Part shown: positions 52,290 through 60,597 of the stretch, one piece after another
How the letters are laid out: every line of letters starts with the position of its first letter
Numbering within the stretch: the stretch's first letter is position 1
DNA from: DAIOEK01 sp036746315
GTDB taxonomy: Bacteria; Chloroflexota; Anaerolineae; Anaerolineales; Anaerolineaceae
Length of the DNA stretch: 64,000 bases
Assembly (NCBI GenBank): GCA_036746315.1
Contig: DAIOEK010000002.1
Coordinates: 1 to 64,000, forward strand
Direction: 5' to 3'
Notes under the pieces: generated by a model
Told to the model about the DNA's origin: nothing
What the model saw: only the letters and a program-made list of their open reading frames with translations
The model's database searches: none
Made by a program: the position numbers and the translations under genes

Positions 52290-52748
52290 ATGATCCCCAA
52301 GGAAGGTACGACTGCACCAGATTTTGCTCTGCCTGATGAAACCGGAACGATCCATTCGTTGAAGGATTATCAAGGCAGAAGTTTTGTTCTTTATTTTTAT
52401 CCCAAGGATGACACCCCCGGATGCACCACCGAGGCATGCAGCTTCCGGGATGACTACTCCGCCTACCAGGAGAAGAAGGTGGAAATTTTGGGCGTTAGCC
52501 CGGATTCCATCAAATCGCATGTGAAGTTCAAGCAAAAATACCAGATCCCATTTCCACTGCTTTCGGATGAAGATCACAAAACCTGCGAAGCCTATGGAGT
52601 GTGGGGGCGGAAAAAATTTATGGGGCGGGAATATGACGGCGTTTTTCGCACTACGTTCGTTATTGGTGCGGATGGAAAGATTGTCAAAGTATTCGAAAAT
52701 GTCAAACCGGCAGACCACGCGCAGGAGATTCTGGCTGCCCTGGTCTAG
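52290..52748 (+). CDS. bcp: thioredoxin-dependent peroxiredoxin BCP (PrxQ)
   Basis: A 152-residue atypical peroxiredoxin that reduces hydroperoxides with thioredoxin. FALPDETGTIHSLKDYQG opens the fold, and YPKDDTPGCTTEACSFRDD gives the peroxidatic Cys and a resolving Cys five residues later, the BCP/PrxQ alpha-type pair. FPLLSD and RTTFVIGADGKI complete the domain. AGGAGG fixes the ATG at 52290 although the frame is open to 52203. Single gene with a terminator shared with rsfS. Confidence 0.95.
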   Translation: MIPKEGTTAPDFALPDETGTIHSLKDYQGRSFVLYFYPKDDTPGCTTEACSFRDDYSAYQEKKVEILGVSPDSIKSHVKFKQKYQIPFPLLSDEDHKTCEAYGVWGRKKFMGREYDGVFRTTFVIGADGKIVKVFENVKPADHAQEILAALV

Positions 52749-52771
52749 GGTGAAAAATCCATTATCCAATA

Positions 52772-52800
52772 AAATAGCGGCTCACAGAAAGCCGCTATTT
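52772..52800. terminator. bidirectional intrinsic terminator
   Basis: AAATAGCGGCT (52772-52782) pairs with AGCCGCTATTT (52790-52800), with T-rich sequence on the plus side. It serves bcp and the convergent rsfS gene. Confidence 0.85.
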
Positions 52801-52802
52801 TA

Positions 52803-53153
52803 TTATTGTAATTGTACGATCACCTTTCCCTTATCCCACAATTCTTCCAGGCGGTAATAATCCCGCTGGGTGGGGGAGAAAAGGTGCACGACGACATCGC
52901 CGCAATCTACGACCACCCATCCATTATCAGGGGAGCCTTCCTGCCTGACCCGCACTCCGGGGACACGGTCTGCCGAATCCTTGACCGATTCCGATAAAGC
53001 CCGCAACATGCGGTCGGATGTGCCTGATGCAAAGATGAAATAGTCAGCAAATGAAGCAATCCCCTGGATATCCATCAGCAGAATGTTCTCCGCTTTTTTA
53101 TCTTCCAATACGGTTACCAGTTGATTTGCTATTTCGAGATTGTTCATATTCAT
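52803..53153 (-). CDS. rsfS: ribosome silencing factor RsfS
   Basis: A 116-residue RsfS/RsfA, which binds ribosomal protein uL14 and blocks subunit joining in nutrient shortage. The core shows ILLMDIQGIASFADYFIFA, GSPDNGWVVVDCGDVVVHLF and YYRLEELW. The frame is open to 53183; AGGA before the ATG at 53153 supports that start, with a second ATG two codons later. It follows thpR by 33 bases on the same strand and so is probably co-transcribed with it. Confidence 0.95.
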   Translation of the reverse strand: MNMNNLEIANQLVTVLEDKKAENILLMDIQGIASFADYFIFASGTSDRMLRALSESVKDSADRVPGVRVRQEGSPDNGWVVVDCGDVVVHLFSPTQRDYYRLEELWDKGKVIVQLQ

Positions 53154-53186
53154 AATCTTTCCTAATGTCGTCCATTTTAACACAAC

Positions 53187-53777
53187 TTATTCCGTCGATT
53201 TGCGGAAGGGGAAATCTGCCAGAGAGGAATAGACCGCACCCGTAGGGAGCAATTCACTGCGCATCAAGAGCATGTGATCCACCGGAACCGTTCCCAGGCT
53301 TCGTGCAGGCTTTTCCAGGAACGATTTGCCCCCAGAGGTGAGATCCGTAGACGAAATGCCATCCCGAATCCGCCCTATGGTGAGGTGTGCCGAGAATGGG
53401 CGTTGTTCACACTCCACGCCGACTTCAGGGCTGCGGGCATCAATGGTTCGGGCGAGTTCGGCCAATTGCGGGCAGGGAGAGATCCCGATCCACAAGATGC
53501 GTGCCCGGCTGGGATTGGAGAATACACCGCTGCCGGTCACCTGAAAAGAAAAAGGTGCGACCTCGCGGCCGATTCCGGCAAGGAGCGTCTTGAGTTTTTC
53601 GAGTGCGGCGTGATTCAAATCCCCATAGAACTTCAACGTGAGGTGAAGGTTATGGCTGTTCGTCCACCCGACAGTTCGTTCAGGAAAACAGGTGCGGATG
53701 GACTGCATATATGCCTCAATATTCCGGCGAACTTCCCGGGTGAGGTCAACGGCGAGAAAAGTACGGGTGGTCTGCAT
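53187..53777 (-). CDS. thpR: RNA 2',3'-cyclic phosphodiesterase ThpR
   Basis: A 196-residue 2H phosphoesterase. Both catalytic motifs are present: HLTLKF near residue 45 and HLTIGR near 131, each H-x-T-x. FLAVDLTREVRRNIE at the start and WIGISPCPQLAELA in the middle are typical of the ThpR/LigT group, which hydrolyses 2',3'-cyclic phosphates on RNA. The ATG follows AGGTTGCC. It is the first gene of a two-gene unit with rsfS. Confidence 0.92.
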   Translation of the reverse strand: MQTTRTFLAVDLTREVRRNIEAYMQSIRTCFPERTVGWTNSHNLHLTLKFYGDLNHAALEKLKTLLAGIGREVAPFSFQVTGSGVFSNPSRARILWIGISPCPQLAELARTIDARSPEVGVECEQRPFSAHLTIGRIRDGISSTDLTSGGKSFLEKPARSLGTVPVDHMLLMRSELLPTGAVYSSLADFPFRKSTE

Positions 53778-53833
53778 GTGGCAACCTTAGCATATCCATC
53801 CATTTCTGACAAGTCCAGTGGTTGTAAAATGAA

Positions 53834-53863
53834 AGCCAGCCCGTAAAATTCTACGGGCTGGCT
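53834..53863 (-). terminator. intrinsic terminator of the chemoreceptor gene
   Basis: AGCCAGCCCGTA and TACGGGCTGGCT form a perfect 12-bp stem; on the minus strand TTTCATTTT follows. It lies 24 bases after the stop of the chemoreceptor gene. Confidence 0.8.
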
Positions 53864-53886
53864 CGGCAGGGGCGATACGGCAATAT

Positions 53887-56202
53887 CTATTGCAATTTAA
53901 AGCGGGAGATGATCTTTTCCAGTTCCATCGCCATCTGGGATAACATATCCGATGAGGCGGAAACCTCTTCTACCTGTGCACTCATTTCTTCGGTTGCCGC
54001 AGATACCTCTTCCACGCTTGCCGAATTTTCCTCGCTGATGCTGGCAATGTTATCCATTGCCTGCGTGATCTCGCTTGACCCGGCAGACATTTCCTCGGTG
54101 GCCGCGGTATTCTCCTCCACGATTGCGGAGACTTCATCAGCCGCAGTGATCAATTCATTCGAGAGACTCTGCATTTCGTTGGATGCTTCGGTAACCTGTC
54201 CGGCAAGCCCCTGTACGGCTTCTGCGCTCTGCAGGATGTTTTGCAGCGCCGCACCGGCATCGCCGGCCAACCGCACGCCTTCTTCCACTTCCTGTGCACT
54301 TTCCTGCATGGCTACAACCGCCTCACTGATGGTCGCCTGGATGCCCCTTATCAATCCGCCAATTTCCTTGGTGGCTGCTCCGGCACGTTCTGCAAGTTTG
54401 CGAACTTCATCTGCCACCACCGCAAAACCTTTTCCATGTTCGCCCGCGCGGGCAGCCTCGATGGCGGCATTGAGGGCGAGCAGGTTGGTCTGGCTGGCAA
54501 TGTCTTCGATGGCAGCCACAATGGCGCCGATTTCTTCGCTGCGGGTGCCCATCTCTTCGACTTTTCCAGCCGATAGTTTGACCTTCTCGCGGATGGAAGT
54601 CATGCCGTTCACCGTTGCCTGGACGATGGTGGCTCCACTTTCAGCTGCCTTGCTGGCGTCCACTGCCCCTCCGCTTGCCTTGGCGGAATTGGAGGCTACC
54701 ATTTCGATGGCGGTTGAAAGCTGCGAGCTGAGCCCGGCCATTCTGGTGACGGCAGATGCCTGTTCCTGCGCACCTTTGGCAACCCCGTCAATGGCGCGGG
54801 TTAGCTGGTCGACCGCGGAGGCAGTGCGTGAAGCAGCATCCGATTGTTGGGCTGCCCCGGAAGCGACCTGCTGAATGGTGGTGCTGATCTGGTTGGTTGC
54901 GGAACCCGCCTGACTGGCTGCCTGGGAGAGCTGAGTGGATGAACTGGCAAGCGCCACAGTATTTTCGCTCACCTGCTCGAGCGCATTGTGCAGGTTGGCG
55001 ACCATGTTTACAAAGGCGTTTCCGAGGATGTCATTCAGCGATTGCGGTGTGATTGTGGCGGTCAGGTCTCCTTCTGCGATTTGGGCGGCAGTATTGCTCA
55101 TTTCTTTTTGATAATCGATCATGGCGCGGAAGGATTCTGCCAATTCTCCAATTTCATCCGTGCCCTGATGAGTGATACTCTGATTGATATTTCCTTTCGC
55201 CAGCAGGTTTGCTGTTTCGGCGATCTTTTTGATCGGCGTTGCAATCGAGTTCGAGATGACAATCGCCAGGAAAACGACCAGAGCTCCCACCAGTGCAATG
55301 ATCAGAATAGTGGTGTTGCGCATGGTGTAAACGGTTGTGAGTGCTTCATTCACATTTATTTCGTTCACCAATCCCCAGTCATAGCCTGAGAATGGCACGT
55401 ACGAACCGATGACCTGGTACCCCATATAACTGATGTATTGGCCCTGTCCGCTCGTCTTTTCTGCAATCGCGCGTGAAGCGACCGTATCTATTTTCAACTC
55501 CAAAGGGCTTCGTTCTTGAATCGTGCCGTTTGTTTTTAATGTGTCTTCAAATCTGGATGGCGTTATGAAAGTGCCATCCTGCGTGAGCAGGTAAGCCTCC
55601 CCGGTTTCTCCGGTTTTGGATCGGGCTAATAAATTTGCTATGGTCGATGTTTCGAAGGTCCCTCCAGCAAAACCGACGATTTTTCCGTCCACAAGAACCG
55701 GGGCTCCGGCAACCAGAATTACATTGCCGGTAAATTTTGAAACCACGGGTTCGGAAACAACCGGTTTTCCCGTTGAAATCACATCCTTAAAGTACTGACG
55801 ATCAGCTATATCTACCACTTCTCCGGAGCTTGAAGCGATGCTAACCCCAGACAAGTCTGTGACGAATATGGTTTCATAAATCCCCCAGATTTTATTAAAA
55901 CCGTCAATCGCACTCTTTGCCTGAACAGGGTCCATTGTCTTGACGTGGTCTGTGTCAGCCAGTGTTTGGGCGTCTTGCAGCCTTTCAGACAACCAGGATG
56001 TGATTGAGTCTGCCTGGATCTGACCCTGTTTATCCAGACTGTTGTAAGTGTCCCGGGTAATGTTGCTTTGACTGCTGAAAAATGAGAAAATTCCGATTGC
56101 GATCGCCGGAATAAGCGATAAGAGAAGGAAAAAAACGAGTAGTTTTGTGCGTATCGATGATTTTTTCCCCAGTTTAATCCTGCCATCTGGAGTTGGGTTC
56201 AT
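53887..56202 (-). CDS. methyl-accepting chemotaxis protein, dCache type
   Basis: A 771-residue membrane chemoreceptor. A first transmembrane helix (LLVFFLLLSLIPAIAIGIFS) is at about residues 20-40. A roughly 270-residue extracellular dCache sensor follows (YETIFVTDLSGV, PVVSKFTGNVILVAGAPV). The second helix (TILIIALVGALVVFLAIVI) precedes a HAMP domain with IKKIAETANLLAKGNINQS. The signalling domain hairpin tip is IASQTNLLALNAAIEAARAG. No C-terminal CheR-binding pentapeptide is present (ends SRFKLQ). GGAGGA fixes the ATG at 56202. No che genes adjoin it; it has its own terminator. Confidence 0.95.
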   Translation of the reverse strand: MNPTPDGRIKLGKKSSIRTKLLVFFLLLSLIPAIAIGIFSFFSSQSNITRDTYNSLDKQGQIQADSITSWLSERLQDAQTLADTDHVKTMDPVQAKSAIDGFNKIWGIYETIFVTDLSGVSIASSSGEVVDIADRQYFKDVISTGKPVVSEPVVSKFTGNVILVAGAPVLVDGKIVGFAGGTFETSTIANLLARSKTGETGEAYLLTQDGTFITPSRFEDTLKTNGTIQERSPLELKIDTVASRAIAEKTSGQGQYISYMGYQVIGSYVPFSGYDWGLVNEINVNEALTTVYTMRNTTILIIALVGALVVFLAIVISNSIATPIKKIAETANLLAKGNINQSITHQGTDEIGELAESFRAMIDYQKEMSNTAAQIAEGDLTATITPQSLNDILGNAFVNMVANLHNALEQVSENTVALASSSTQLSQAASQAGSATNQISTTIQQVASGAAQQSDAASRTASAVDQLTRAIDGVAKGAQEQASAVTRMAGLSSQLSTAIEMVASNSAKASGGAVDASKAAESGATIVQATVNGMTSIREKVKLSAGKVEEMGTRSEEIGAIVAAIEDIASQTNLLALNAAIEAARAGEHGKGFAVVADEVRKLAERAGAATKEIGGLIRGIQATISEAVVAMQESAQEVEEGVRLAGDAGAALQNILQSAEAVQGLAGQVTEASNEMQSLSNELITAADEVSAIVEENTAATEEMSAGSSEITQAMDNIASISEENSASVEEVSAATEEMSAQVEEVSASSDMLSQMAMELEKIISRFKLQ

Positions 56203-56390
56203 TTCATAGTCCTCCAAAAGAATACCCCTATTGATGAATTGCGATATTTTATTGTTCAATTGTTGGAGTTCTACTTTCAATAAAAAGGAAATAAAATACA
56301 CATAGAAATAATATAAATGCCAGAGTGTGGATCATAACCCTCCCCATCATGCTCATTAATATTTATCTATACACGCTTTATGAATTGTGG

Positions 56391-56396
56391 TATAAA
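56391..56396 (+). promoter_or_regulatory. -10 box of the 6S RNA gene
   Basis: TATAAA at 56391-56396 lies about seven bases before the predicted RNA start. The -35 region is weak (TATACA-like at 56368-56373). Confidence 0.4.
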
Positions 56397-56401
56397 AAAA
56401 A

Positions 56402-56574
56402 AGCCCTGCTGTGTTCGTGATGTTGCTCCCACGTTTTGAGCCAACACTTAAAAAAATGGGTACCAACCTTACGATAGTAATGCGATAGACTCCGGTCAAG
56501 GCAGAGCTACCGGGTAGGCTCCCGACCTGCGAAAGCAGGTTCAAAACCCTGCAACACACGGCATGGTGGGGTCT
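56402..56574 (+). ncRNA. ssrS: probable 6S RNA
   Basis: This gene-free stretch between the chemoreceptor gene and glnA folds like 6S RNA. A long closing stem pairs GCCCTGCTGTGTT (56403-56415) with AACACACGGCATGGT (from 56553), with one mismatch and one bulge. A central region follows, and on the 3' side there is a GAAA-capped hairpin CCTGC/GCAGG (56526-56539) and GGTTCAAAACCCTGC. The 3' half GGTTCAA...GGCAT...GGGG resembles the 3' strand of known 6S RNAs. Length of about 173 nucleotides is right. 6S mimics an open promoter and binds housekeeping RNA polymerase. Identified by eye only; a covariance search should decide. Confidence 0.6.
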
Positions 56575-56611
56575 TCTATATTAACAGCTTATTACTAAAC
56601 CACGCCTAATG

Positions 56612-56642
56612 ACTGGACATGCCAATCTGTCCAGTTCTTTTC
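56612..56642 (+). terminator. intrinsic terminator after the 6S RNA
   Basis: ACTGGACA (56612-56619) pairs with TGTCCAGT (56628-56635), followed by TCTTTTC. It lies just upstream of glnA, so it would end the RNA transcript or attenuate read-through into glnA. Confidence 0.7.
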
Positions 56643-56668
56643 ATATAAAATTGCGGAAGAGGTGAAAA

Positions 56669-58006
56669 ATGGACAAGAAAGAAATATTACAAAAAGTAAA
56701 AGTAGATGGTGTGAAATTCATCTCCTACCAATTCGTCGATGTAAACGGCGCGGTTAAATCGCTGGATGCACCGGTGGAAAGGCTGGAGGAAGCACTGGAT
56801 GGTGGCATCTGGTTCGATGGCTCATCCGTGGAGGGCTTTGCCCGCATCCAGGAAAGCGACATGCACCTGCGCCCGGATACCAGTACCTATGCCGTACTTC
56901 CCTGGTCGCCGGAGGAATTGAAACGCGCCAGGTTTTTCTGTGATATTTTCACACCCGATGGACATCCATTCGACGGTGATGCCCGCGGTATGCTGAAGCG
57001 TTTCATCAGCCGGCTGAAAGAAAAGGGGTGGACTTTCAACGTAGGACCAGAACCGGAATTCTTCCTGTTGAAAAAAAACGGCTCACAGTCCATCAACCCG
57101 GTGCCGCATGATGTGGGCGGATATTTCGATTTCTCCCCCAACGATGAAGCTGTGCGCGTCCGCACGGAGCTAATAAGGGCTTTGTGCAGCATGGGGCTGA
57201 ACGTGGAGGTCGGACACCATGAAGTCGCCCTCGGACAGCATGAGATCGACTTCCGGTTCGACGATGCAGTCAGAACAGCGGACAATGTTTTGACCCTCAA
57301 GTACACCGTAAAAGCCATTGCCGCGCAGAACGGGCTGGTCGCTTCGTTCATGCCCAAACCCATCTTTGGGATCAACGGCTCGGGTATGCACTGTCACCAG
57401 TCATTGTTCGATGCCAAGGGATGCAACCTTTTCTTTGACTCCAAGGATCCATTCCACCTGACGCCTCTGGCATACCAATTTATCGCCGGTCAGCTTGCAC
57501 ACGCGCGTGGTTTCACAGCAGTGATCGCCCCCACGGTGAATTCATACAAACGCCTGGTCCCCGGTTATGAAGCGCCGGTGTATGTGGGTTGGGCACAAAC
57601 CAACCGTTCAGCGCTCATCCGTATTCCGCGCTTCACGCCCGGGCAGGAAAAAGCCGTTCGCGCAGAATTACGCTGCCCAGATCCATCTTCCAACCCGTAT
57701 CTGACGTTCATGGTGATCCTGGCTGCCGGTCTGGATGGTATCGAAAAGGGAATGACCCCGCCGGCTCCGTTGAACAACATCAATGTCTACGAGCTGACAG
57801 CGCAGGAACGGAAAAAATTGAAGATCACCGAACTGCCCGGATCACTCAAAGAAGCCATGGTTGAATTGGATAAGGATGCCATCATCAAGGACGCATTGGG
57901 TCCCATGCTGTATGAAGCATTCGTCCGCTCACGCATGGCTGAGTGGGAAGAGTACCGGATGGATGTAACAGATTGGGAGCTTGAGCACTATCTGGAACGC
58001 GCCTAA
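56669..58006 (+). CDS. glnA: glutamine synthetase, type I
   Basis: A 445-residue GlnA, which makes glutamine from glutamate, ammonia and ATP. DGGIWFDGSSVEGFARIQES near residue 46 is the N-terminal loop, VGPEPEFFLLKKNG holds metal Glu ligands near 130, NGSGMHCHQS the His, and YKRLVPGYEAPVYVGW the substrate loop. The short length and absence of a clear adenylylation Tyr loop (region reads NINVYELTAQERKKL) fit the GSI-alpha class. GGAAGAGG precedes the ATG. Convergent with ttuA with a four-base overlap of stop regions. Confidence 0.96.
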   Translation: MDKKEILQKVKVDGVKFISYQFVDVNGAVKSLDAPVERLEEALDGGIWFDGSSVEGFARIQESDMHLRPDTSTYAVLPWSPEELKRARFFCDIFTPDGHPFDGDARGMLKRFISRLKEKGWTFNVGPEPEFFLLKKNGSQSINPVPHDVGGYFDFSPNDEAVRVRTELIRALCSMGLNVEVGHHEVALGQHEIDFRFDDAVRTADNVLTLKYTVKAIAAQNGLVASFMPKPIFGINGSGMHCHQSLFDAKGCNLFFDSKDPFHLTPLAYQFIAGQLAHARGFTAVIAPTVNSYKRLVPGYEAPVYVGWAQTNRSALIRIPRFTPGQEKAVRAELRCPDPSSNPYLTFMVILAAGLDGIEKGMTPPAPLNNINVYELTAQERKKLKITELPGSLKEAMVELDKDAIIKDALGPMLYEAFVRSRMAEWEEYRMDVTDWELEHYLERA

Positions 58007-58923
58007 CTGACCGGCTCGACCAATTTACAGAACGAACATTTCCCATCCGCGGCAGTCATTTCTCCACACTGCTGACAGGGATGCAGATCTACCGGCAGGC
58101 TTTCTACCTCGAGCAGAAAGCCTGCTTTTTTTTGCTGGAGAAAATGTGTGTAATAAGAAAGCTTAATGCCCGGTTGCTCTTTCTCCAGCTGGTTTATCCA
58201 GGTCTTCAAATAATTGGTTTTGGATCCAACAGCAAAGGGACATTCCTCTTCCACATATTCGATACCGCTGAGGATGGCATATGCCGCTGTTTCCCTTTCG
58301 TAGAACCGGCAAAACGGCTTGATCTTACGGGCAAACCCCGGCTTTTGAGGGAGCAGCGGCGATTGCCGGGAAAGCTGCTCCAGGTTCCAATTGAGATTGT
58401 TGGAAAGCAGCACCGCCACTTCATCATCCAGATTGTGGCCTGTGGCAATAATTTCATATCCGTGGTCGCGTGTGAACGTGTTGAAGACATGTCTTTTGAT
58501 GGCTCCGCAAACCGAACAGGGTCTGTCAGTTCCACGCTGGTTCCTGGCGACCAATTGCGTAATGTCCTGACCGATCTCAGACTTAACATCATATACATGT
58601 AGTGTGAGCTGGTTGTGCTCTGCAAAGGTGCGGGTGTAATCCAGAGATTGGTGCGAATACGCAAAGGGCTGGTTGATACCCAGGTTGATGTAAAGCCCGG
58701 CGGTTTGATATCCCAGCCTGTTCAGTACATCCCAGAGTGCCAGAGAATCTTTACCACCAGAGACGGCAACCAGTACCTGCCCATCCGCTTTCGGCAGGTG
58801 ATGTTTTTCTATGGTCTTTTGCGTGTGGCTGCGGAACCCTTCCAGATAGTGCTCGCGGCACAAAGCCAGGCGATGCTGCGGCATGTTCAGCGAGGCGGTT
58901 TGACCACATTTGCGGCATTTCAC
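58003..58923 (-). CDS. ttuA: TtuA-type tRNA 2-thiolation enzyme
   Basis: A 306-residue PP-loop enzyme of the TtuA/TtcA family; TtuA thiolates U54 of tRNA for heat stability. An N-terminal zinc finger (CRKCG with a later Cys and His) and a C-terminal one (CQQCG, CSFC) bracket the domain, as in TtuA. The ATP loop SGGKDSLALW is near residue 55, and GTDRPCSVCGAIKRHVF carries the CxxC cluster pair near 137; the third cluster Cys (EECPFAV) follows. The start is GTG at 58923, overlapping the TtuB-like gene by four bases (GTGA). The organism may be moderately thermophilic (inference). Confidence 0.85.
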   Translation of the reverse strand: MKCRKCGQTASLNMPQHRLALCREHYLEGFRSHTQKTIEKHHLPKADGQVLVAVSGGKDSLALWDVLNRLGYQTAGLYINLGINQPFAYSHQSLDYTRTFAEHNQLTLHVYDVKSEIGQDITQLVARNQRGTDRPCSVCGAIKRHVFNTFTRDHGYEIIATGHNLDDEVAVLLSNNLNWNLEQLSRQSPLLPQKPGFARKIKPFCRFYERETAAYAILSGIEYVEEECPFAVGSKTNYLKTWINQLEKEQPGIKLSYYTHFLQQKKAGFLLEVESLPVDLHPCQQCGEMTAADGKCSFCKLVEPVS

Positions 58924-59138
58924 GCGGATATACTCCCGCCGGAAATCACCGGGATCACCCGGACCGTTTCGCCATTGTGCAGCAACAGATCTTCGGTGAT
59001 GATCTCTCCGTCCCGCACCACCAGGTATGCTTCGGCATTCAGCCCGATCCGTTTGAGTGCCTGATGCACAGTCAAAGGACCGGTGAGGTAGTACGCCTTT
59101 CCCCGTAGATTCAGGGTAATTTGAGATGAAGGCTGCAT
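58920..59138 (-). CDS. TtuB/MoaD/ThiS-family sulfur carrier with residues after Gly-Gly
   Basis: A 72-residue ubiquitin-fold protein. ITLNLRGKAYYLTGPLTVHQ, then VVRDGEIIT and GETVRVIPVISGG are the family strands. Gene order and overlap with ttuA mark it as the TtuB sulfur carrier for tRNA thiolation. Unusually, Gly-Gly is not the C-terminus: it is followed by SISA before the stop. For thiocarboxylate formation the Gly-Gly end must be free, so the last four residues would have to be removed first. I rechecked the stop codon in the sequence and it is as described. A JAMM peptidase is encoded at 34517. Confidence 0.8.
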   Translation of the reverse strand: MQPSSQITLNLRGKAYYLTGPLTVHQALKRIGLNAEAYLVVRDGEIITEDLLLHNGETVRVIPVISGGSISA

Positions 59139-59163
59139 ATATTCAAGGTCTCTTGTAATATAA

Positions 59164-59191
59164 TTGGTTTGTAAATCATTTTGATTATAAC
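59164..59191 (+). promoter_or_regulatory. promoter of the zinc-ribbon protein gene
   Basis: TTGGTT (59164-59169) and TATAAC (59186-59191) are 16 bases apart, 20 bases before the ATG at 59212, in the AT-rich gap shared with the divergent ttuB-like gene. Confidence 0.45.
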
Positions 59192-59211
59192 TAAACTGGG
59201 TGAGGATAGAT

Positions 59212-59859
59212 ATGTCAGGAAAAATCGAATTTGTACGAAATTACCGGGATTCAAGCACTGACCAGGGTTTCCAGTTTGAGTTTATCTGTGACCGCTGTGG
59301 TACCGGATATCGCAGCCGCTTTCAGCCCTCTGTGACCGGTGCATTGAATAATGTCATGGATACCGCCAGCAGCCTTTTTGGCGGAATTTTTAACACTGCT
59401 GCCAATCTGGCGGATAGAGCTCATTCCGCCGCCTGGGAGAAAGCGCATGATGATGCCTTTGCCAAAGCCAGCAGCGAACTGATGCCCTCATTCATCCAGT
59501 GCCCCCGCTGTCAGAGCTGGGTGTGCCGGGAAAAATGCTGGAATAACAAACGCGGGTTGTGCAAGAACTGCGCTCCGGATATGGGTGTGGAGATGTCCGC
59601 CGCCCAGGCAAGCCGTTCGGTGGAGGAAGTTTGGGCACACGCCGCCATGTCTGCCGAGGATAAAAAACTTTCAGAAGCAAACTGGCGGGAGACCATCCAT
59701 GCTTCCTGCCCGAAATGCGAAGCTCCCTTAACCACCAATGCCAAGTTTTGCCCCGAGTGTGGAGCCCCGGTAAAGCAGGAAAAACACTGCACCGAATGCG
59801 GCGCCATTCTGCAACCGGATGCAAAATTCTGTGCAGATTGTGGCAAGAAGGTTGACTGA
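59212..59859 (+). CDS. protein with multiple zinc ribbons
   Basis: A 215-residue protein of unknown role. The N-terminus has FICDRCGTGYRSRF (residues 25-38), then a Ser/Ala-rich amphipathic stretch (DTASSLFGGIFNTAANLADR) and a middle Cys cluster QCPRCQSWVCREKCW and LCKNCAPD. The C-terminus is a double zinc ribbon: SCPKCEAPL, FCPECGAPV, HCTECGAIL, FCADCGKKVD. That adds up to at least four zinc sites. No catalytic domain is visible, so a scaffold or nucleic-acid/protein-binding role is likely. The ATG at 59212 has GTGAGGA upstream. Confidence 0.65.
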   Translation: MSGKIEFVRNYRDSSTDQGFQFEFICDRCGTGYRSRFQPSVTGALNNVMDTASSLFGGIFNTAANLADRAHSAAWEKAHDDAFAKASSELMPSFIQCPRCQSWVCREKCWNNKRGLCKNCAPDMGVEMSAAQASRSVEEVWAHAAMSAEDKKLSEANWRETIHASCPKCEAPLTTNAKFCPECGAPVKQEKHCTECGAILQPDAKFCADCGKKVD

Positions 59860-59862
59860 AGT

Positions 59863-60597
59863 TTATTCGGCAGATCCCACGATTGTGGATTGAATACAGC
59901 CCATGAGATCCCGCAGTGAACCTGCGGGTTCTTTTTGTGTACTCATCACCAGCGGATAACTGATTTCGACATCCGTTGCGACAGGCTTTACGCTGCCGGT
60001 CAGCCAGCGGGAAGGAAGGATGCCAATGGCAGCCTTGTTCTCACTGACCGCAGCGGTGATTTCAGCCGCACCGGGTAAATATCGGGTGCGGATGTTGAAG
60101 GTGACATCCTCCGGCAGTTCATTCCGGAGCAGAAGTGTGACATCATCCGCTTGGGGGAAAAGATAAACCTGGATGATATCTGCGGAGACATCCGCAGGAA
60201 TATCGGCAGACACATCCTGCCAGGATGTGGTGAAACCTGCCAGCATGGAGATGATCTGATCTCGGCTGAGGTGGTCAAGTGGATTTTGCGGGTTGATGAC
60301 GAATTTCAGCTCTTCCTGCGCCAGTTGATATTGCCAATCGGTCACTCCTTCTCCGCTGGTAACGATCAGGTCATAGGCAGACGTCTGGATCGATGGCAAT
60401 GGCGAGACATCCACCGTAACAGGCAGGTCCGGGAAATCCAGGCTGCATTGGTTCACTGCCTGCGCCAGGTAACTGTTGGCAGGGGTCAGCGCCACCCGCA
60501 CCGGAAGATTGATGGCGGGCAATGGGTTCAACTCGGCGGGTTGGCAGCCACTGAGCAGGATCCCGATCACCAAGAGGAGCGAAAGTTTTTTAATCAT
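59863..60597 (-). CDS. PBP-like lipoprotein coupled to uppP
   Basis: A 244-residue lipoprotein with lipobox LSGC (Cys near residue 18). The mature part resembles a phosphate-type or tungstate-type periplasmic-binding domain: VRVALTPANSYLAQAVNQC, LIVTSGEGV, LDHLSRDQIISMLAGFTTSW, and NKAAIGILPSRWL. It starts inside the uppP stop (ATGA), so it is coupled with the lipid-recycling phosphatase. No permease is adjacent; its role might be in phosphate or pyrophosphate sensing at the membrane, but this is a guess. Confidence 0.6.
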   Translation of the reverse strand: MIKKLSLLLVIGILLSGCQPAELNPLPAINLPVRVALTPANSYLAQAVNQCSLDFPDLPVTVDVSPLPSIQTSAYDLIVTSGEGVTDWQYQLAQEELKFVINPQNPLDHLSRDQIISMLAGFTTSWQDVSADIPADVSADIIQVYLFPQADDVTLLLRNELPEDVTFNIRTRYLPGAAEITAAVSENKAAIGILPSRWLTGSVKPVATDVEISYPLVMSTQKEPAGSLRDLMGCIQSTIVGSAE

